NCBI RefSeq assembly: GCF_007421925.1
Contig: NZ_QMDX01000005.1
Span: forward strand, 62,001 to 126,000
DNA: 64,000 nt
Source: Haloglomus irregulare
GTDB lineage: Archaea; Halobacteriota; Halobacteria; Halobacteriales; Haloarculaceae
Direction of reading: 5' to 3'
The notes under the pieces are model-generated. The model did no database searches. It was not told where the DNA came from and saw nothing but the letters and a program-made list of their open reading frames with translations. A program made the translations under genes and the position numbers. Below, piece after piece: positions 34,479 through 43,678 of the stretch (the stretch's first letter is position 1; each line of letters opens with the position of its first letter).

Positions 34479-35363
34479 TCAGCAGAGCGCCACGATGACG
34501 ACCAGCCGGCCGTCGGCGGCCGCGGCACCGACGCCGACGCGGTCGACCGAGGCATCGAGCAGCTGGTCGCGGGCCGCGTCGTCGGCGAGCGCCCGCGACA
34601 GGAGCCCCCCGGCGACCGCGTCGACGGAGGCGTCGCCGGGCGGCCGTTCGTCCGCCGTCGCGGTCACCGCTGCCTCCGTCGCCGTACAGCCCGTCACGCG
34701 TTCGGACACCGGTCGGCCGCCGTCCCCCTCGACGAAGGCGGTCGCCCGCGCGTCGGCCGCCGCCACCAGCTCCTCGTCGGTCGTCAGCGTCCCGGCCCCC
34801 TCGTCCTCGCGGGCGGCGTTCAGGTCGTCGGCCACGGCCGGGGCGAGTGCGTCCGTGTCGACGGTCGCGGTCCAGGGCGGGTCGGGGGCGAGCGGCCCCA
34901 CGCCGAGCAGGCCGGCGCCCACGACCGCGACCAGCAGGACGGCCACCCCGATGAGCCCCAGCATCGGCCGGTCGAACTCGTACCAGCGGCCGTCGATGAA
35001 CTGCGTCGGGGCTACGTCATCGGGGTCCACGTCGACCTGCTCGAAGGAGTGGTTGCCACACCGCTTGCAGGGTGGGTTGTTCCGCTGATGGGACCGGCCA
35101 CACTGCGTGCAGCGCCACTCCAGGTAGCCCGTCGCCACCTCGCCCGCCGTGGGGCCGGCGTCCAGCGGCTCGAACGAGCGGAAGCCACACTCGGGGCAGG
35201 CGTCGACGCCCCTCGTGACCATCGTCCCACACTCCGTGCACTTCCGGGTGAGTTTCTCCGTCAGCTGCCGGAACGACGCCGACCCGCACTCGCAGGTCGA
35301 CATGTCCGTCGGGTGTCGACGGCCACACTCCGTGCAGACGTACCCATCCGCGTCGTCGGCCAT
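34479..35363 (-). CDS. triple zinc-ribbon membrane protein with CAP-like external domain
   Basis: A 294-residue protein. Three zinc-ribbon modules lie in the N-terminal half: Cys10/13/24/26, Cys42/45/56/59 and Cys85/88/99/102. A single membrane helix follows (~133-157, LGLIGVAVLLVAVVGAG). The C-terminal ~120 residues are outside and resemble a degenerate CAP/SCP domain (LNAAREDEGAG... ending VGVGAAAADGRLVVIVALC), though the conserved catalytic His is not evident. I do not know a characterised relative. Confidence 0.75.
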   Translation of the reverse strand: MADDADGYVCTECGRRHPTDMSTCECGSASFRQLTEKLTRKCTECGTMVTRGVDACPECGFRSFEPLDAGPTAGEVATGYLEWRCTQCGRSHQRNNPPCKRCGNHSFEQVDVDPDDVAPTQFIDGRWYEFDRPMLGLIGVAVLLVAVVGAGLLGVGPLAPDPPWTATVDTDALAPAVADDLNAAREDEGAGTLTTDEELVAAADARATAFVEGDGGRPVSERVTGCTATEAAVTATADERPPGDASVDAVAGGLLSRALADDAARDQLLDASVDRVGVGAAAADGRLVVIVALC

Positions 35364-35447
35364 CTACCGACGGTAGATGACGACCGCGTAAATGGGCACC
35401 GAGGTTCGGCCGCTCCCGCGCACGGCGTTCTCCGGGACGAGCGGCCG

Positions 35448-36662
35448 TCAGAAGTCGTCGAGCCGCGTGTGCAGTCGTCGGCGGACGTCGGTGACGAGCG
35501 CGTCGAGCTCCAGCCCGAGCACGGTCTCGGCGGCGGGGCCGACCGTGCCGGTGTGCTCCTCGGGGCAGTAGACGCCCATCCGCCACTGCTCGCGCTGGGC
35601 CGTCCGGAGCGCGTCGACCAGCGCGGACTGGCGGTCCAGCCGGCGGGCCTCGCCGTTGACGACCACCTTCGTCGTGGATTCGGTCATCCGCGGCTCGCCC
35701 GGTACGTCGAGGATGACCGCGTCCGGGTCGACGCCGGCGTGGTCCGCGATCTCCCCCTCTATGTTCCGGAGTTCGTGGTAGTCCGCCCCGAGCACGTCCT
35801 CCGGGACGTCGGCCAGCTCGGCCCAGACGGCACGCTTGAACAGGTCCCGGCGGTCGAGCCGGTGAGCGATGGCGGCGGTCGAGTCGGCCTCCCGGAGCGC
35901 GACGTGGAAGTCCCAGTCGTCCATCCGGCGGAGCCGCTCGGGTGCGACGCCCGTCTCCAGTAGCCGCTCGGCCCCCCGCCGGAGCATCGCCTTCCCGACC
36001 CGCGCGGCGTGGTGGTTGTAGACGGTCGGGTTCATCAGCGCCCGCGCCAGCAGCAGCGACTCGGCGGTCTGGACGTTCCCCTCGTCCAGCGCGAGTTCGC
36101 CGTCGACCAGCGCGAGCTCCCGCACGAGCCGCGCCTGGTCGATGGTGCCGTACGGGACGCCGGTATGGTGGGCGTCCCGGACGAGGTAGTCCATCCGGTC
36201 GACATCGAGTTCGCCCGAGACCAGCTGCCCGAGTTCCCCCTCGCCGCGGACGAGCCCGGCGACCGAATCCGGGTCGAGGTCGTGGGCCGTCAGGACGCGT
36301 GCGACTGCCCCCTCCGTGATGAGCGGCCCCACGTCGTCGTGGGCGCGGCCGGTGTGGCGCTGTACCACCGCCTCCGTGTTGTGCGAGTACGGCGAGTGGC
36401 CGATATCATGCAGCAGTGCGGCGGCGCGGACCCGCTCGGCCTGTGGCCCGGCGACCGAGAGATGCTCCAGCGCCCGGTCCGCCAGATGGAGGACACCGAG
36501 GGAGTGCTCGAAGCGCGTGTGGTTGGCGGCGGGGTAGACCAGCTGGACGGTCCCCAACTGCCGGATGCGGCGGAGCCGCTGGACGGGCGGCGTCTCGAGC
36601 AGGGCCTCCGCCACGCCCTTGACGTCGATGTGGTCGTGGACGGAGTCCTTGATGGTGACCAT
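35448..36662 (-). CDS. HD-domain phosphohydrolase (SAMHD1/dGTPase-like)
   Basis: A 404-residue HD-superfamily protein. The motifs are present in order: [13 protein letters not shown] with the first His, [16 protein letters not shown] carrying the HD pair, and downstream [18 protein letters not shown]. This layout resembles the YdhJ/SAMHD1-type dNTP triphosphohydrolases and similar nucleotidases. Substrate unproven. Confidence 0.9.
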   Translation of the reverse strand: MVTIKDSVHDHIDVKGVAEALLETPPVQRLRRIRQLGTVQLVYPAANHTRFEHSLGVLHLADRALEHLSVAGPQAERVRAAALLHDIGHSPYSHNTEAVVQRHTGRAHDDVGPLITEGAVARVLTAHDLDPDSVAGLVRGEGELGQLVSGELDVDRMDYLVRDAHHTGVPYGTIDQARLVRELALVDGELALDEGNVQTAESLLLARALMNPTVYNHHAARVGKAMLRRGAERLLETGVAPERLRRMDDWDFHVALREADSTAAIAHRLDRRDLFKRAVWAELADVPEDVLGADYHELRNIEGEIADHAGVDPDAVILDVPGEPRMTESTTKVVVNGEARRLDRQSALVDALRTAQREQWRMGVYCPEEHTGTVGPAAETVLGLELDALVTDVRRRLHTRLDDF

Positions 36663-36782
36663 CGGGATGAGATTGTGCCGGATACGGCAAAAGGCTACGC
36701 GTGTCCCTGCCGGAACCGGCGGGGTAACGGGCGAGCCTGCCCCGAGCGAAACGCGTTAGTCCCGCCGCACCCGACGGCGGAT

Positions 36783-37778
36783 ATGGTCACCTTCCTCGCC
36801 GGCGGCACCGGGACGCCGAAGCTGCTCGCCGGCGCGGACCCGGTCTTCGACCCGGCCGAGACGACGGTCATCGGCAACACCGGCGACGACATCGAACTCG
36901 GCGGCCACCTCGTCTGCCCGGACCTCGACACGGTGCTCTTCCTCGAGGGGGGCGTCCTCGACCGCGAGCGCTGGTGGGGCATCGACGGCGATACGACGGT
37001 CACGCACGAGCGCCTGCAGGGGCTGGCCGCCGAGGCCGGGCTCGACGGCGGCCCGCGCTACCTCCCGGAGGACGCACAGACCGCCGGCCGGGAGCTCGCG
37101 AACTGGCGGCGCTTCTCCGCCGTCGCGGAGTTCATGGAGATCGGCGACCGCGACCGCGCGGTCCATCTCACCCGGACCTCGCTGCTGGACGAGGGGGACA
37201 GCCTGACCGAGGTCACCGAGCGGCTGGCCGAGGCCTTCGACCTGGAGCGGACGCTGCTGCCGATGAGCGACGACCCCGTCGCGAGCATCATCCACACCGA
37301 TGTCGGGTCGATGCATTTCCAGGAGTTCTGGGTCGCGCGCCGGGCCGAGCCGGCCGTCGAGGACGTCGAGTTCCGGGGCGCCGAGGACGCCACCCCGACT
37401 GACGACGTGCTGACGGCGCTGACCGAACCGGTCGTCATCGGGCCCTCCAACCCGGTGACGAGCATCGGTCCGATGACGGCGATGGATGGGTTCCGCGAGG
37501 CGCTGGACCGGACGCCGGTCGTCGCCGTCTCCCCGTTCGTCGAGGACCGCGTGTTCTCGGGGCCCGCCGCGACGCTGATGGCGGCGGTGGGCCACGAACC
37601 GAGCACGCGCGGCGTCGCCGGGGCGTATCCGTTCGTCGACGCGTTCGTCCTCGACGAGGCCGACGGGACCGACCTGGACCGGCCGGTCGTCCGGACGGAC
37701 ACGACGCTGGAGACGGACGCCGATGCCGAGCGCGTGGCCCGGGCCTGCCGCGAGGCGCTGGGGGTGGTGGACGGGTGA
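36783..37778 (+). CDS. cofD: 2-phospho-L-lactate transferase CofD (F420 biosynthesis)
   Basis: A 331-residue CofD homologue, transferring the phospholactyl (or phosphoenolpyruvyl) group to 7,8-didemethyl-8-hydroxy-5-deazariboflavin in coenzyme F420 synthesis. The opening [17 protein letters not shown] and later [14 protein letters not shown] are family signatures. It starts a run of four genes each overlapping the next by four bases, and a GTGA overlap joins it to the Dus-like gene. Other F420 genes are not in this window. Confidence 0.95.
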   Translation: MVTFLAGGTGTPKLLAGADPVFDPAETTVIGNTGDDIELGGHLVCPDLDTVLFLEGGVLDRERWWGIDGDTTVTHERLQGLAAEAGLDGGPRYLPEDAQTAGRELANWRRFSAVAEFMEIGDRDRAVHLTRTSLLDEGDSLTEVTERLAEAFDLERTLLPMSDDPVASIIHTDVGSMHFQEFWVARRAEPAVEDVEFRGAEDATPTDDVLTALTEPVVIGPSNPVTSIGPMTAMDGFREALDRTPVVAVSPFVEDRVFSGPAATLMAAVGHEPSTRGVAGAYPFVDAFVLDEADGTDLDRPVVRTDTTLETDADAERVARACREALGVVDG

Positions 37779-38575
37779 GCACCGCCGATGCGTTCACGCC
37801 GCGTGTTGCGGCCGCCTCGCTCTCGGGCGAGGCCGACGCCGCGTGGGCCCGGACGGCCGCACCACACATCGGCTGTGCGTTCCTCGGCGGTATCGCGCTG
37901 GACGAGCCGACCCGCGACGCGGCGCGGGCGCTGGTCGGCCGCGACCGCGACGAGTTCCTCCCGAGCGACCCCCTCGCGTTCGTCGACGACCAGTTGCTCG
38001 CGCTGGCGGACGCCCCCCTTCGCCCCGCGTTCAACGTCCGCGCGGCGGCCCCCCGACCGGTCGCCGCGGCCGCAGAGGTCTGTGCCGCGCACGACGCGGT
38101 ACTGGAGGTGAACGCACACTGCCGGCAGGGCGAGATGTGCGGGGCCGGTGCCGGTCAGTCACTGCTCCACGAGCCCGACCGGCTCGCTGCGCAGGTCCGC
38201 GCGGCGAGCGAGACTGGCGCGACGACGAGTGTCAAGTGCCGGACGGAGGTCCCGGGCGTCGACCTGCCCGCGGTCTGCCGGCGGGCCCACGACGCCGGGG
38301 CGGACGTCCTCCACGTGGACGCGATGGACTCGGAGGGGGTCGTGGCCGCGGTGGCCGCGGCCTGCCCGGACGCCTTCGTCGTCGCCAACAACGGCGTCCG
38401 GGACCGCCGGACGGTCAGGGAGTACCTCTCCTACGGCGCGGACGCGGTCTCGGTCGGCCGGCCCAGCGACCGCCCGCCGGTCCTGCGGCGGGTGCGGGCC
38501 GCGGTCGAGACGTGGTTCGACGGCTCGGCGCCCGAGCGGCGGCGGGCGGCACCGGACGCCGGTGGTCGCGGATGA
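37775..38575 (+). CDS. Dus-like TIM-barrel flavoprotein
   Basis: A 266-residue TIM-barrel protein related to tRNA-dihydrouridine synthases, with [10 protein letters not shown] where Dus enzymes carry NxGCP, and a phosphate-binding [17 protein letters not shown] segment. The altered motif casts doubt on authentic dihydrouridine synthase activity. GTG start, overlapping cofD. Its stop overlaps the CitG-like start. It may act on a small molecule with its neighbours, which is inference. Confidence 0.82.
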   Translation: MSTADAFTPRVAAASLSGEADAAWARTAAPHIGCAFLGGIALDEPTRDAARALVGRDRDEFLPSDPLAFVDDQLLALADAPLRPAFNVRAAAPRPVAAAAEVCAAHDAVLEVNAHCRQGEMCGAGAGQSLLHEPDRLAAQVRAASETGATTSVKCRTEVPGVDLPAVCRRAHDAGADVLHVDAMDSEGVVAAVAAACPDAFVVANNGVRDRRTVREYLSYGADAVSVGRPSDRPPVLRRVRAAVETWFDGSAPERRRAAPDAGGRG

Positions 38576-39411
38576 GCTCCCCGCGGACCGTCGCCCAGGA
38601 CGCGACCCTCGCGCTCCTGCTGGAGATGACGGGGACACCCAAACCGGGCAACGTCGACCGCCATCACGACCACGACGACCTCCGGTTCGAGCATTTCCTG
38701 ACGGGCGCTGTCGGCGCGGCGCCGGCACTCCGCGACGTCCCCGATGCGCCGCTCGGGCCCACCTTCCGCCGGGCTATCGAGGGGATGAGCCATCAGCGCG
38801 GCGGCAACACGCAGTTCGGGGCCATCCTGACGGTCCTGCCGCTCGCCTACGCGGCCGCCGGGGACGACCTGACGTCGGAGGGCGCGACCGCCGTCGTCGA
38901 ATCGACGACGGTGGCGGACGCGGTCGGCTTCTACCGCGCGTTCGATGCCGTCGACGTGGCCGTCGATGACCCCCCCGAGGGGCTGGGCGACCTCGACGTG
39001 CGTCGCGGCGGCGACGCCGCGCCGACGCTCCGCGAGCGCGACCTCACCCTGTCCGACGTGATGGAGCGGTCGGCCGATGTCGACGGCATCGCGGCGGAGT
39101 GGGTCGCGGGCTTCCCGCGGGTGTTCGACGCCGCCGCTGCCATCGCCGACGACACCGGTCCGGTCCCGGACCGGGCCGCCCGGGCGTATCTGGAGGCCCT
39201 CGCCGACGAGCCGGACACGTTCGTGACGAAGACCCACGACCGGGCGACGGCCGAGCGCGTCCGGGAGCGTGCTCGCGCGGCCCGCGACGGCGATACCGAC
39301 GTGGCCACGTTCGCGGACGAGCTGGTGGCGGAGGGTATCAACCCCGGGACGACCGCCGACCTGACCGCCGGGGCGCTGTTCGTCGCACTCCGGCGCGGGC
39401 TGGAGGTGTGA
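38572..39411 (+). CDS. CitG-like triphosphoribosyl-dephospho-CoA synthase family protein
   Basis: A 279-residue homologue of CitG/MdcB, which make the triphosphoribosyl-dephospho-CoA prosthetic group of citrate lyase. Conserved PKPGNVDRHHDH opening, FLTGAVG and HQRGGNTQFGAIL motifs and a late SHDRATAE-like KTHDRATAERV are seen. No citrate-lyase subunits are nearby, so a different cofactor role is more likely in this cluster. Coupled by four-base overlaps to the genes on both sides. Confidence 0.88.
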   Translation: MSSPRTVAQDATLALLLEMTGTPKPGNVDRHHDHDDLRFEHFLTGAVGAAPALRDVPDAPLGPTFRRAIEGMSHQRGGNTQFGAILTVLPLAYAAAGDDLTSEGATAVVESTTVADAVGFYRAFDAVDVAVDDPPEGLGDLDVRRGGDAAPTLRERDLTLSDVMERSADVDGIAAEWVAGFPRVFDAAAAIADDTGPVPDRAARAYLEALADEPDTFVTKTHDRATAERVRERARAARDGDTDVATFADELVAEGINPGTTADLTAGALFVALRRGLEV

Positions 39412-40031
39412 CCGTGCCGGATGACCCCACCGCGGACTGGCCGGTCGCTCTCGCGGACAGGGGGGTGACCGAGACCGTGGTGACGACGCGCGGCCCGAAC
39501 GACCGATGGAACGTCGCGGCACTGGGGCTGCACGCACCCGAGACGGATGGGGCCCCCGCCACGGCCCGGACCTGGGGCCGGACCCGGACGTGGCGTAACT
39601 TCACCGAGCGCGACGGCGGCTACGTCCAGTGCTGGACGGACCCCATCGACTTCGTCGAGGCGGCCTGTACCGTCCGCGAGGAGGACGCGCCGGTCCTCGA
39701 CAGTGCCGCCGCCTGGGCCCGCGTGCAGGTCGAGCAGCTCGACTCCGGGACCGACGGTGGGACGGAGTGGGTCGACTGGGCCCTCCACCCGGTCGAGTCG
39801 GTGGTGCGGAACCGCGAGGTGCCGACGCACAGCCGGGCCCGCGCCGCCGTCGTGGAGGCGACCGTCGCGGCCTCCCGGCTCGGCGTCCCGGGGTTCGACG
39901 ACGAGCGACTCCGCGCACGTATCGACCACTACGCCGACGTGGTCGACTCCTGCGCCGGCTCCCGCGAACGGGCCGCATGGAGGCGGTTCGACGAACTCGT
40001 CGACCGGCGACCGGACCGTGACGGGCGTTGA
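39408..40031 (+). CDS. DUF447 family protein
   Basis: A 207-residue member of the archaeal DUF447 family, which structures place among FMN-binding split-barrel proteins. Conserved features include ETVVTTRGPNDRWNVAALG, TWGRTRTWRNFTER and the central PHPVESVV-like ALHPVESVV. GTG start overlapping the CitG-like gene's stop by four bases. Its pairing with CitG-like and CofD genes in one coupled unit suggests a role in cofactor metabolism; no reaction is known to me. Confidence 0.85.
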   Translation: MTVPDDPTADWPVALADRGVTETVVTTRGPNDRWNVAALGLHAPETDGAPATARTWGRTRTWRNFTERDGGYVQCWTDPIDFVEAACTVREEDAPVLDSAAAWARVQVEQLDSGTDGGTEWVDWALHPVESVVRNREVPTHSRARAAVVEATVAASRLGVPGFDDERLRARIDHYADVVDSCAGSRERAAWRRFDELVDRRPDRDGR

Positions 40032-40086
40032 CAGGCCGGTCCGGGAGTCGAACGTTTTTTGCTGGGGAGTACCGAGGTAACAGTAC

Positions 40087-40272
40087 ATGGCTATCAAGCC
40101 CGCCTACATCAAGAAGATCGGGAAACGACTGCTCGAGCGCTACCCGGACGCGTTCGGCCAGGACTTCGAGCACAACAAGGACGTCGTGACGGAGACGACC
40201 AACGTCGAGTCCAAGGGCGTTCGCAACCGCATCGCGGGCTACATCACGCGGAAGAAGCGGCCCACGGCCTGA
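40087..40272 (+). CDS. rps17e: 30S ribosomal protein S17e
   Basis: Archaeal/eukaryotic S17e, 61 residues as usual in archaea, with [24 protein letters not shown] and the basic [15 protein letters not shown] end. It is expected in the small subunit head. It follows the DUF447 gene by 55 bases, with a T-rich stretch (cgttttttgc near 40053) about 30 bases before its ATG that may be its own promoter. Confidence 0.96.
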   Translation: MAIKPAYIKKIGKRLLERYPDAFGQDFEHNKDVVTETTNVESKGVRNRIAGYITRKKRPTA

Positions 40273-40422
40273 TCCTTCGATCGTACCGCGTCGTCGATGC
40301 CGACAGGTAGCGGCGGCTCATCCGGGGCTCGGGATCATCCGAGAAGACCGACGAGTTCTGCTGAAGCCGGATAATACGACGGATAGTCGCGATACACGTT
40401 CGAAACACCGGGCTTCCGGGCG

Positions 40423-41097
40423 CTACTCGGTCCGGATACTGACCGCGAGCCCCTCGCCCAGCGGGAGCAACACCGTCTCGAAGGCCGGGTCGGACCCGAC
40501 GGTGTCGAGGTAGTCCGCGATGCCGCGCGTCGGTTCGTTGGTGTCGACATCTGCCTCGCCGGCGACCAGCCGCCGGAGGGCGTCGAACTCCATCGGGCCC
40601 GCGGTCATCGCGTTGTCTGCACAGACCAGCCCGCCGGCCGGAACCTTCCCCCGAACCGCCTCGAAGGCAGCCGTGTAGCGCTCCTTCTCGTTATCCAGCA
40701 GCACGAGGTCGAAGGGACCGTCGTACCGCCCGACCGTCTCGAGCGCGTCGCCGGCCTCGAAGCGGGCGCGGTCGGCGTAACCGCCCCGACGGAGGTTCCG
40801 CCGGGCGTCCTCGAGTTCGCCCGCGTCGACCTCGGTCAGGACGAGTTCGCCGTCCGGCGGCAGCGCCGGGGCCATCCAGTAGGCGGAGTAGCCGAAGCCG
40901 GAGCCGAACTCGAAGACGCGTTCGGCGCCGACGGCCCGTGCGAGGAACCGGAGCCAGCCACCGACCGCGGGCCCGACGGTCGGGAACCCCTCGCGCTCGG
41001 CCTGGGCGTCCATCTCCTCGATGACCGCGTCCGGCTCGGGCCCGACGGCCGCCGCGAACGTCCCCGTCACCGCGGGCAGGAACTCCTCGATGTCCAT
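40423..41097 (-). CDS. class I SAM-dependent O-methyltransferase
   Basis: A 224-residue methyltransferase of the cation-dependent O-methyltransferase type. The SAM-binding glycine motif is VFEFGSGFGYSAYWMA, followed by LVLTEVDAGELEDARRNL and the DLVLLDNEKERY acidic-metal region. Natural acceptors in archaea are not known. It is preceded by a plain intergenic region (40273-40422). Confidence 0.9.
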   Translation of the reverse strand: MDIEEFLPAVTGTFAAAVGPEPDAVIEEMDAQAEREGFPTVGPAVGGWLRFLARAVGAERVFEFGSGFGYSAYWMAPALPPDGELVLTEVDAGELEDARRNLRRGGYADRARFEAGDALETVGRYDGPFDLVLLDNEKERYTAAFEAVRGKVPAGGLVCADNAMTAGPMEFDALRRLVAGEADVDTNEPTRGIADYLDTVGSDPAFETVLLPLGEGLAVSIRTE

Positions 41098-41232
41098 ACC
41101 AGCCCGTGGGCGTCAGGGATGAAATGTGTACAGGCGACGCGACCTCCGCCCGAGGACCGACCCCCCAGGCCCCTGTCCCCGGCATGGACCGTCCCGACGG
41201 CATCCACACCTCCCCGACAACGGTGGCGCCGC

Positions 41233-41850
41233 TCAGTCGCGCCACTTGATGGAGCAGCCGCGCGAGGGCCGCGTTTCCGCCCCGACCGGGTCGCCCGCCA
41301 GCACCGTCTCGATGTGTTCGCGCATCTCGAATCCAGGGTCGCCCGATGGCTCCGCATCCGGGCTCATCGCGTCGTCGAGCCGGCCGTGGTACTTCAGGTG
41401 CCATTCGCTCCGCGGCGCCGCCGCTCCGTCGTCCGAGGCGTGTGATTCGCTGCCGCCGTGATTCACGAACAGGTAGGGGTCCGGGGTGCAGGTCGCGCCG
41501 TACGCCCGGGCGACCTCCTGGGACTCGTCGCGGAGGTACGCGTCGTAGGCCACCCGGCCGTCCGCGACGTACTCGCGCATCTTCTCGAACGAGTCCTCGG
41601 GGTACGCCGCGGCGTCGTTCGGGTTGATGCCGACGACGGCCACCTCGTCGTAGTCCGTCGCGATGGCGTTCAGCGCGTCGAACTTCGCCTTCGCGTACGG
41701 GCAGTGGTTACAGGTGAACACCAGCAGGAGCGCCCCGTGGTCGGCGAACGAGTCGAGCGTGTACGTCCCGCCGTCCGTCCCGGGCAGTTCGAAGCCGGGG
41801 GCGGAATCCCCCCGTTCCAGGGCGTCCGTCTCGGATTCCTTCATGACCAT
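41233..41850 (-). CDS. thioredoxin-fold redoxin (AhpC/TSA-like)
   Basis: A protein of about 205 residues with the thioredoxin fold. The FTCNHCPYAKAKFDAL segment carries a CNHC active site near residue 50, followed by GINPNDAAAYPEDSFE and TPDPYLFV, with a cis-Pro-like TCTPDPYLF. Features fit a thioredoxin-dependent reductase rather than a peroxidase. The start may be ATG at 41850 or 41844 (MVMKES / MKES). Confidence 0.85.
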   Translation of the reverse strand: MVMKESETDALERGDSAPGFELPGTDGGTYTLDSFADHGALLLVFTCNHCPYAKAKFDALNAIATDYDEVAVVGINPNDAAAYPEDSFEKMREYVADGRVAYDAYLRDESQEVARAYGATCTPDPYLFVNHGGSESHASDDGAAAPRSEWHLKYHGRLDDAMSPDAEPSGDPGFEMREHIETVLAGDPVGAETRPSRGCSIKWRD

Positions 41851-41916
41851 ATCCGCCGGTTGGACCGGGCAGGGCATGTGCGTTCCGACGGTCGCCGCGG
41901 GGGTGGCGGTCCCCGA

Positions 41917-43584
41917 CTACTGCCCGGCCGTCGGTGCGGCGGTGCCGCGCTCGAGCTCGAAGCCGTCGTAGTCGTCGCGGGCGACCCGATCGCAGATCTC
42001 CCGGTACTGGTCCAGCCCGCCGGGGAACGGCGTGAAGATGGACGGCTTGCCTGGGACGTTCTCGCCACGGTACCAGGAGTCGGCATCGGAGAACAGCATG
42101 TTGGACGCGAGCATGTTGGTGTTCGAAACCCAGCGCTGCTCGGCCTCCTCCGTCGGCTCGATGCGGTCGTACCCCTCCGCGTCCATGTAGGCGATGCAGT
42201 CGTCGATCCACTCGACGTGCTGCTCGATGGACATCGGCATGTTCGTCAGCACGGAGGGGCTCTGGGGCCCGGTGATGGTGAACATGTTCGGGAACCCGCG
42301 GCTCATCAGCCCGAGGTACGTCAGGGGGCCGTCGGCCCATTTCCCATTCAGCCGGCGGTCGTCCCGCCCCTCGATATCCATCGCCAGGATGGCGCCGGTC
42401 ATCGCGTCGAACCCCGTCGCGAACACGACCATGTCGAGGTCGTACTCGGCGGCGGCCGTCCGGATGCCGGCGGTGGTGAAGCCCTCGATGGGTTGGCCGT
42501 CCTCGCTGACGTCAACGAGGGAGACGTTGTCGCGGTTGTAGGTGCCGTAGTAGTCGTTGTAGTCCATCGGCGGTCGCTTGGCGCCGTACGGGTGGTCCGT
42601 CGGGACGAGCGTCTCGGCGGTCTCGGGGTCGTCGACCTTCGCGCGGATCTTCTCGCGGATGAACTCCGAGACCGTCTCGTTCACCTCCCGGTTGGTCAGG
42701 ATGTGGGCGGGTTCGAAGGCGTGCAGGAAGCGGAAGCCGCCCTTCTCCCACCGCTCCTCCAGGGTCTCGCGGATCTCCGTCTCCGAGAGGCCCGCCGCCG
42801 AGTAGTGGTCGTGGTCGAACGGCATCCCCAGCCGCGAGTCCCGTGCGTCCGCCCAGATCTCGTCGTAGTTATCGCGGATCTCCTCGTACTCCTCCTTGCT
42901 GATGGGCCGGTTCTGTGCCGGGACCGCGTAGTTCGGCGTCCGCTGGAACACCGTCATGTGCTCGCACCGGGCGGCGTTCTCGGAGATGAACTGGATGCCG
43001 GTCGAGCCGGTGCCGATGACGCCGACGTGGTCCCCACTCAGGTCGAGGTCGCCGGGCCAGCGGGCCGTGTGGTACCAGTCGCCCTCGTACGACTCCAGGC
43101 CGCCGAAGTCGGGCCGGTACGGCTCCGAGAGGCAGCCGACCGCGCTGATGAAGAACTGCGCCGTGACCTGCTGGCCGTCGGCCGTCTCGACGGTCCAGGT
43201 GTTCGCGGTCCCGTCGTACGTGGCCGACTCGACCGCCGTGTCGAACCGGATGTCACGCCGGAGGTCCAGCTTGTCGGCGGTGTGCTTGAGATACTCCAGT
43301 ATCTCGGGCTGCTCGGGGTATCGCTCGCTGAACTCCCACTCCTCCAGCATCTCGTCGTCGAAGGAGTAGCAGTAGATGTGGCTCTCGCTGTCGCAGCGCG
43401 CCCCGGGGTACTGGTTCCAGTACCACGTTCCGCCGACCTCGTCGGCCTTCTCGAACGCCTGCACCGACAGCCCTCGCTCGCGGAGGCGATGGAGCATGTA
43501 CATCCCCGAGAACCCCGCGCCCACGACGACCGCGTCGACGTCCGTCTCGGCCGACTCCGTCCGCTCGCGTGCCCCACTAGACAT
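41917..43584 (-). CDS. flavin-containing Baeyer-Villiger-type monooxygenase
   Basis: A 555-residue class B flavoprotein monooxygenase. Two Rossmann motifs bind FAD (VVVGAGFSGMYMLHRL, N-terminal) and NADPH (GVIGTGSTGIQF, ~180), with the signature YEGDWYHTARWP between them, matching the Baeyer-Villiger pattern [FY]xGxxxHxxxW. The predicted role is to insert oxygen into ketones or oxidise soft nucleophiles; the substrate is unknown. It sits beside an SDR, an acyl-CoA ligase and an acyl-CoA dehydrogenase, which hints at ketone or cyclic substrate breakdown. Confidence 0.92.
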   Translation of the reverse strand: MSSGARERTESAETDVDAVVVGAGFSGMYMLHRLRERGLSVQAFEKADEVGGTWYWNQYPGARCDSESHIYCYSFDDEMLEEWEFSERYPEQPEILEYLKHTADKLDLRRDIRFDTAVESATYDGTANTWTVETADGQQVTAQFFISAVGCLSEPYRPDFGGLESYEGDWYHTARWPGDLDLSGDHVGVIGTGSTGIQFISENAARCEHMTVFQRTPNYAVPAQNRPISKEEYEEIRDNYDEIWADARDSRLGMPFDHDHYSAAGLSETEIRETLEERWEKGGFRFLHAFEPAHILTNREVNETVSEFIREKIRAKVDDPETAETLVPTDHPYGAKRPPMDYNDYYGTYNRDNVSLVDVSEDGQPIEGFTTAGIRTAAAEYDLDMVVFATGFDAMTGAILAMDIEGRDDRRLNGKWADGPLTYLGLMSRGFPNMFTITGPQSPSVLTNMPMSIEQHVEWIDDCIAYMDAEGYDRIEPTEEAEQRWVSNTNMLASNMLFSDADSWYRGENVPGKPSIFTPFPGGLDQYREICDRVARDDYDGFELERGTAAPTAGQ

Positions 43585-43678
43585 GGTGACTCACTGCACG
43601 GTAGGCGGGGACAATCGCTGTTAAACCTACTGCCGCGCGTTATGGCGGTCTTAATGAGGGGTCGCGAGGGCGCCGGTC

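Noticed and set aside
38572-39411. Citrate lyase or malonate decarboxylase operon suggested by the CitG-like gene
   Set aside because: No lyase, acyl carrier or CitX-like gene is near; the neighbours are CofD, Dus-like and DUF447.
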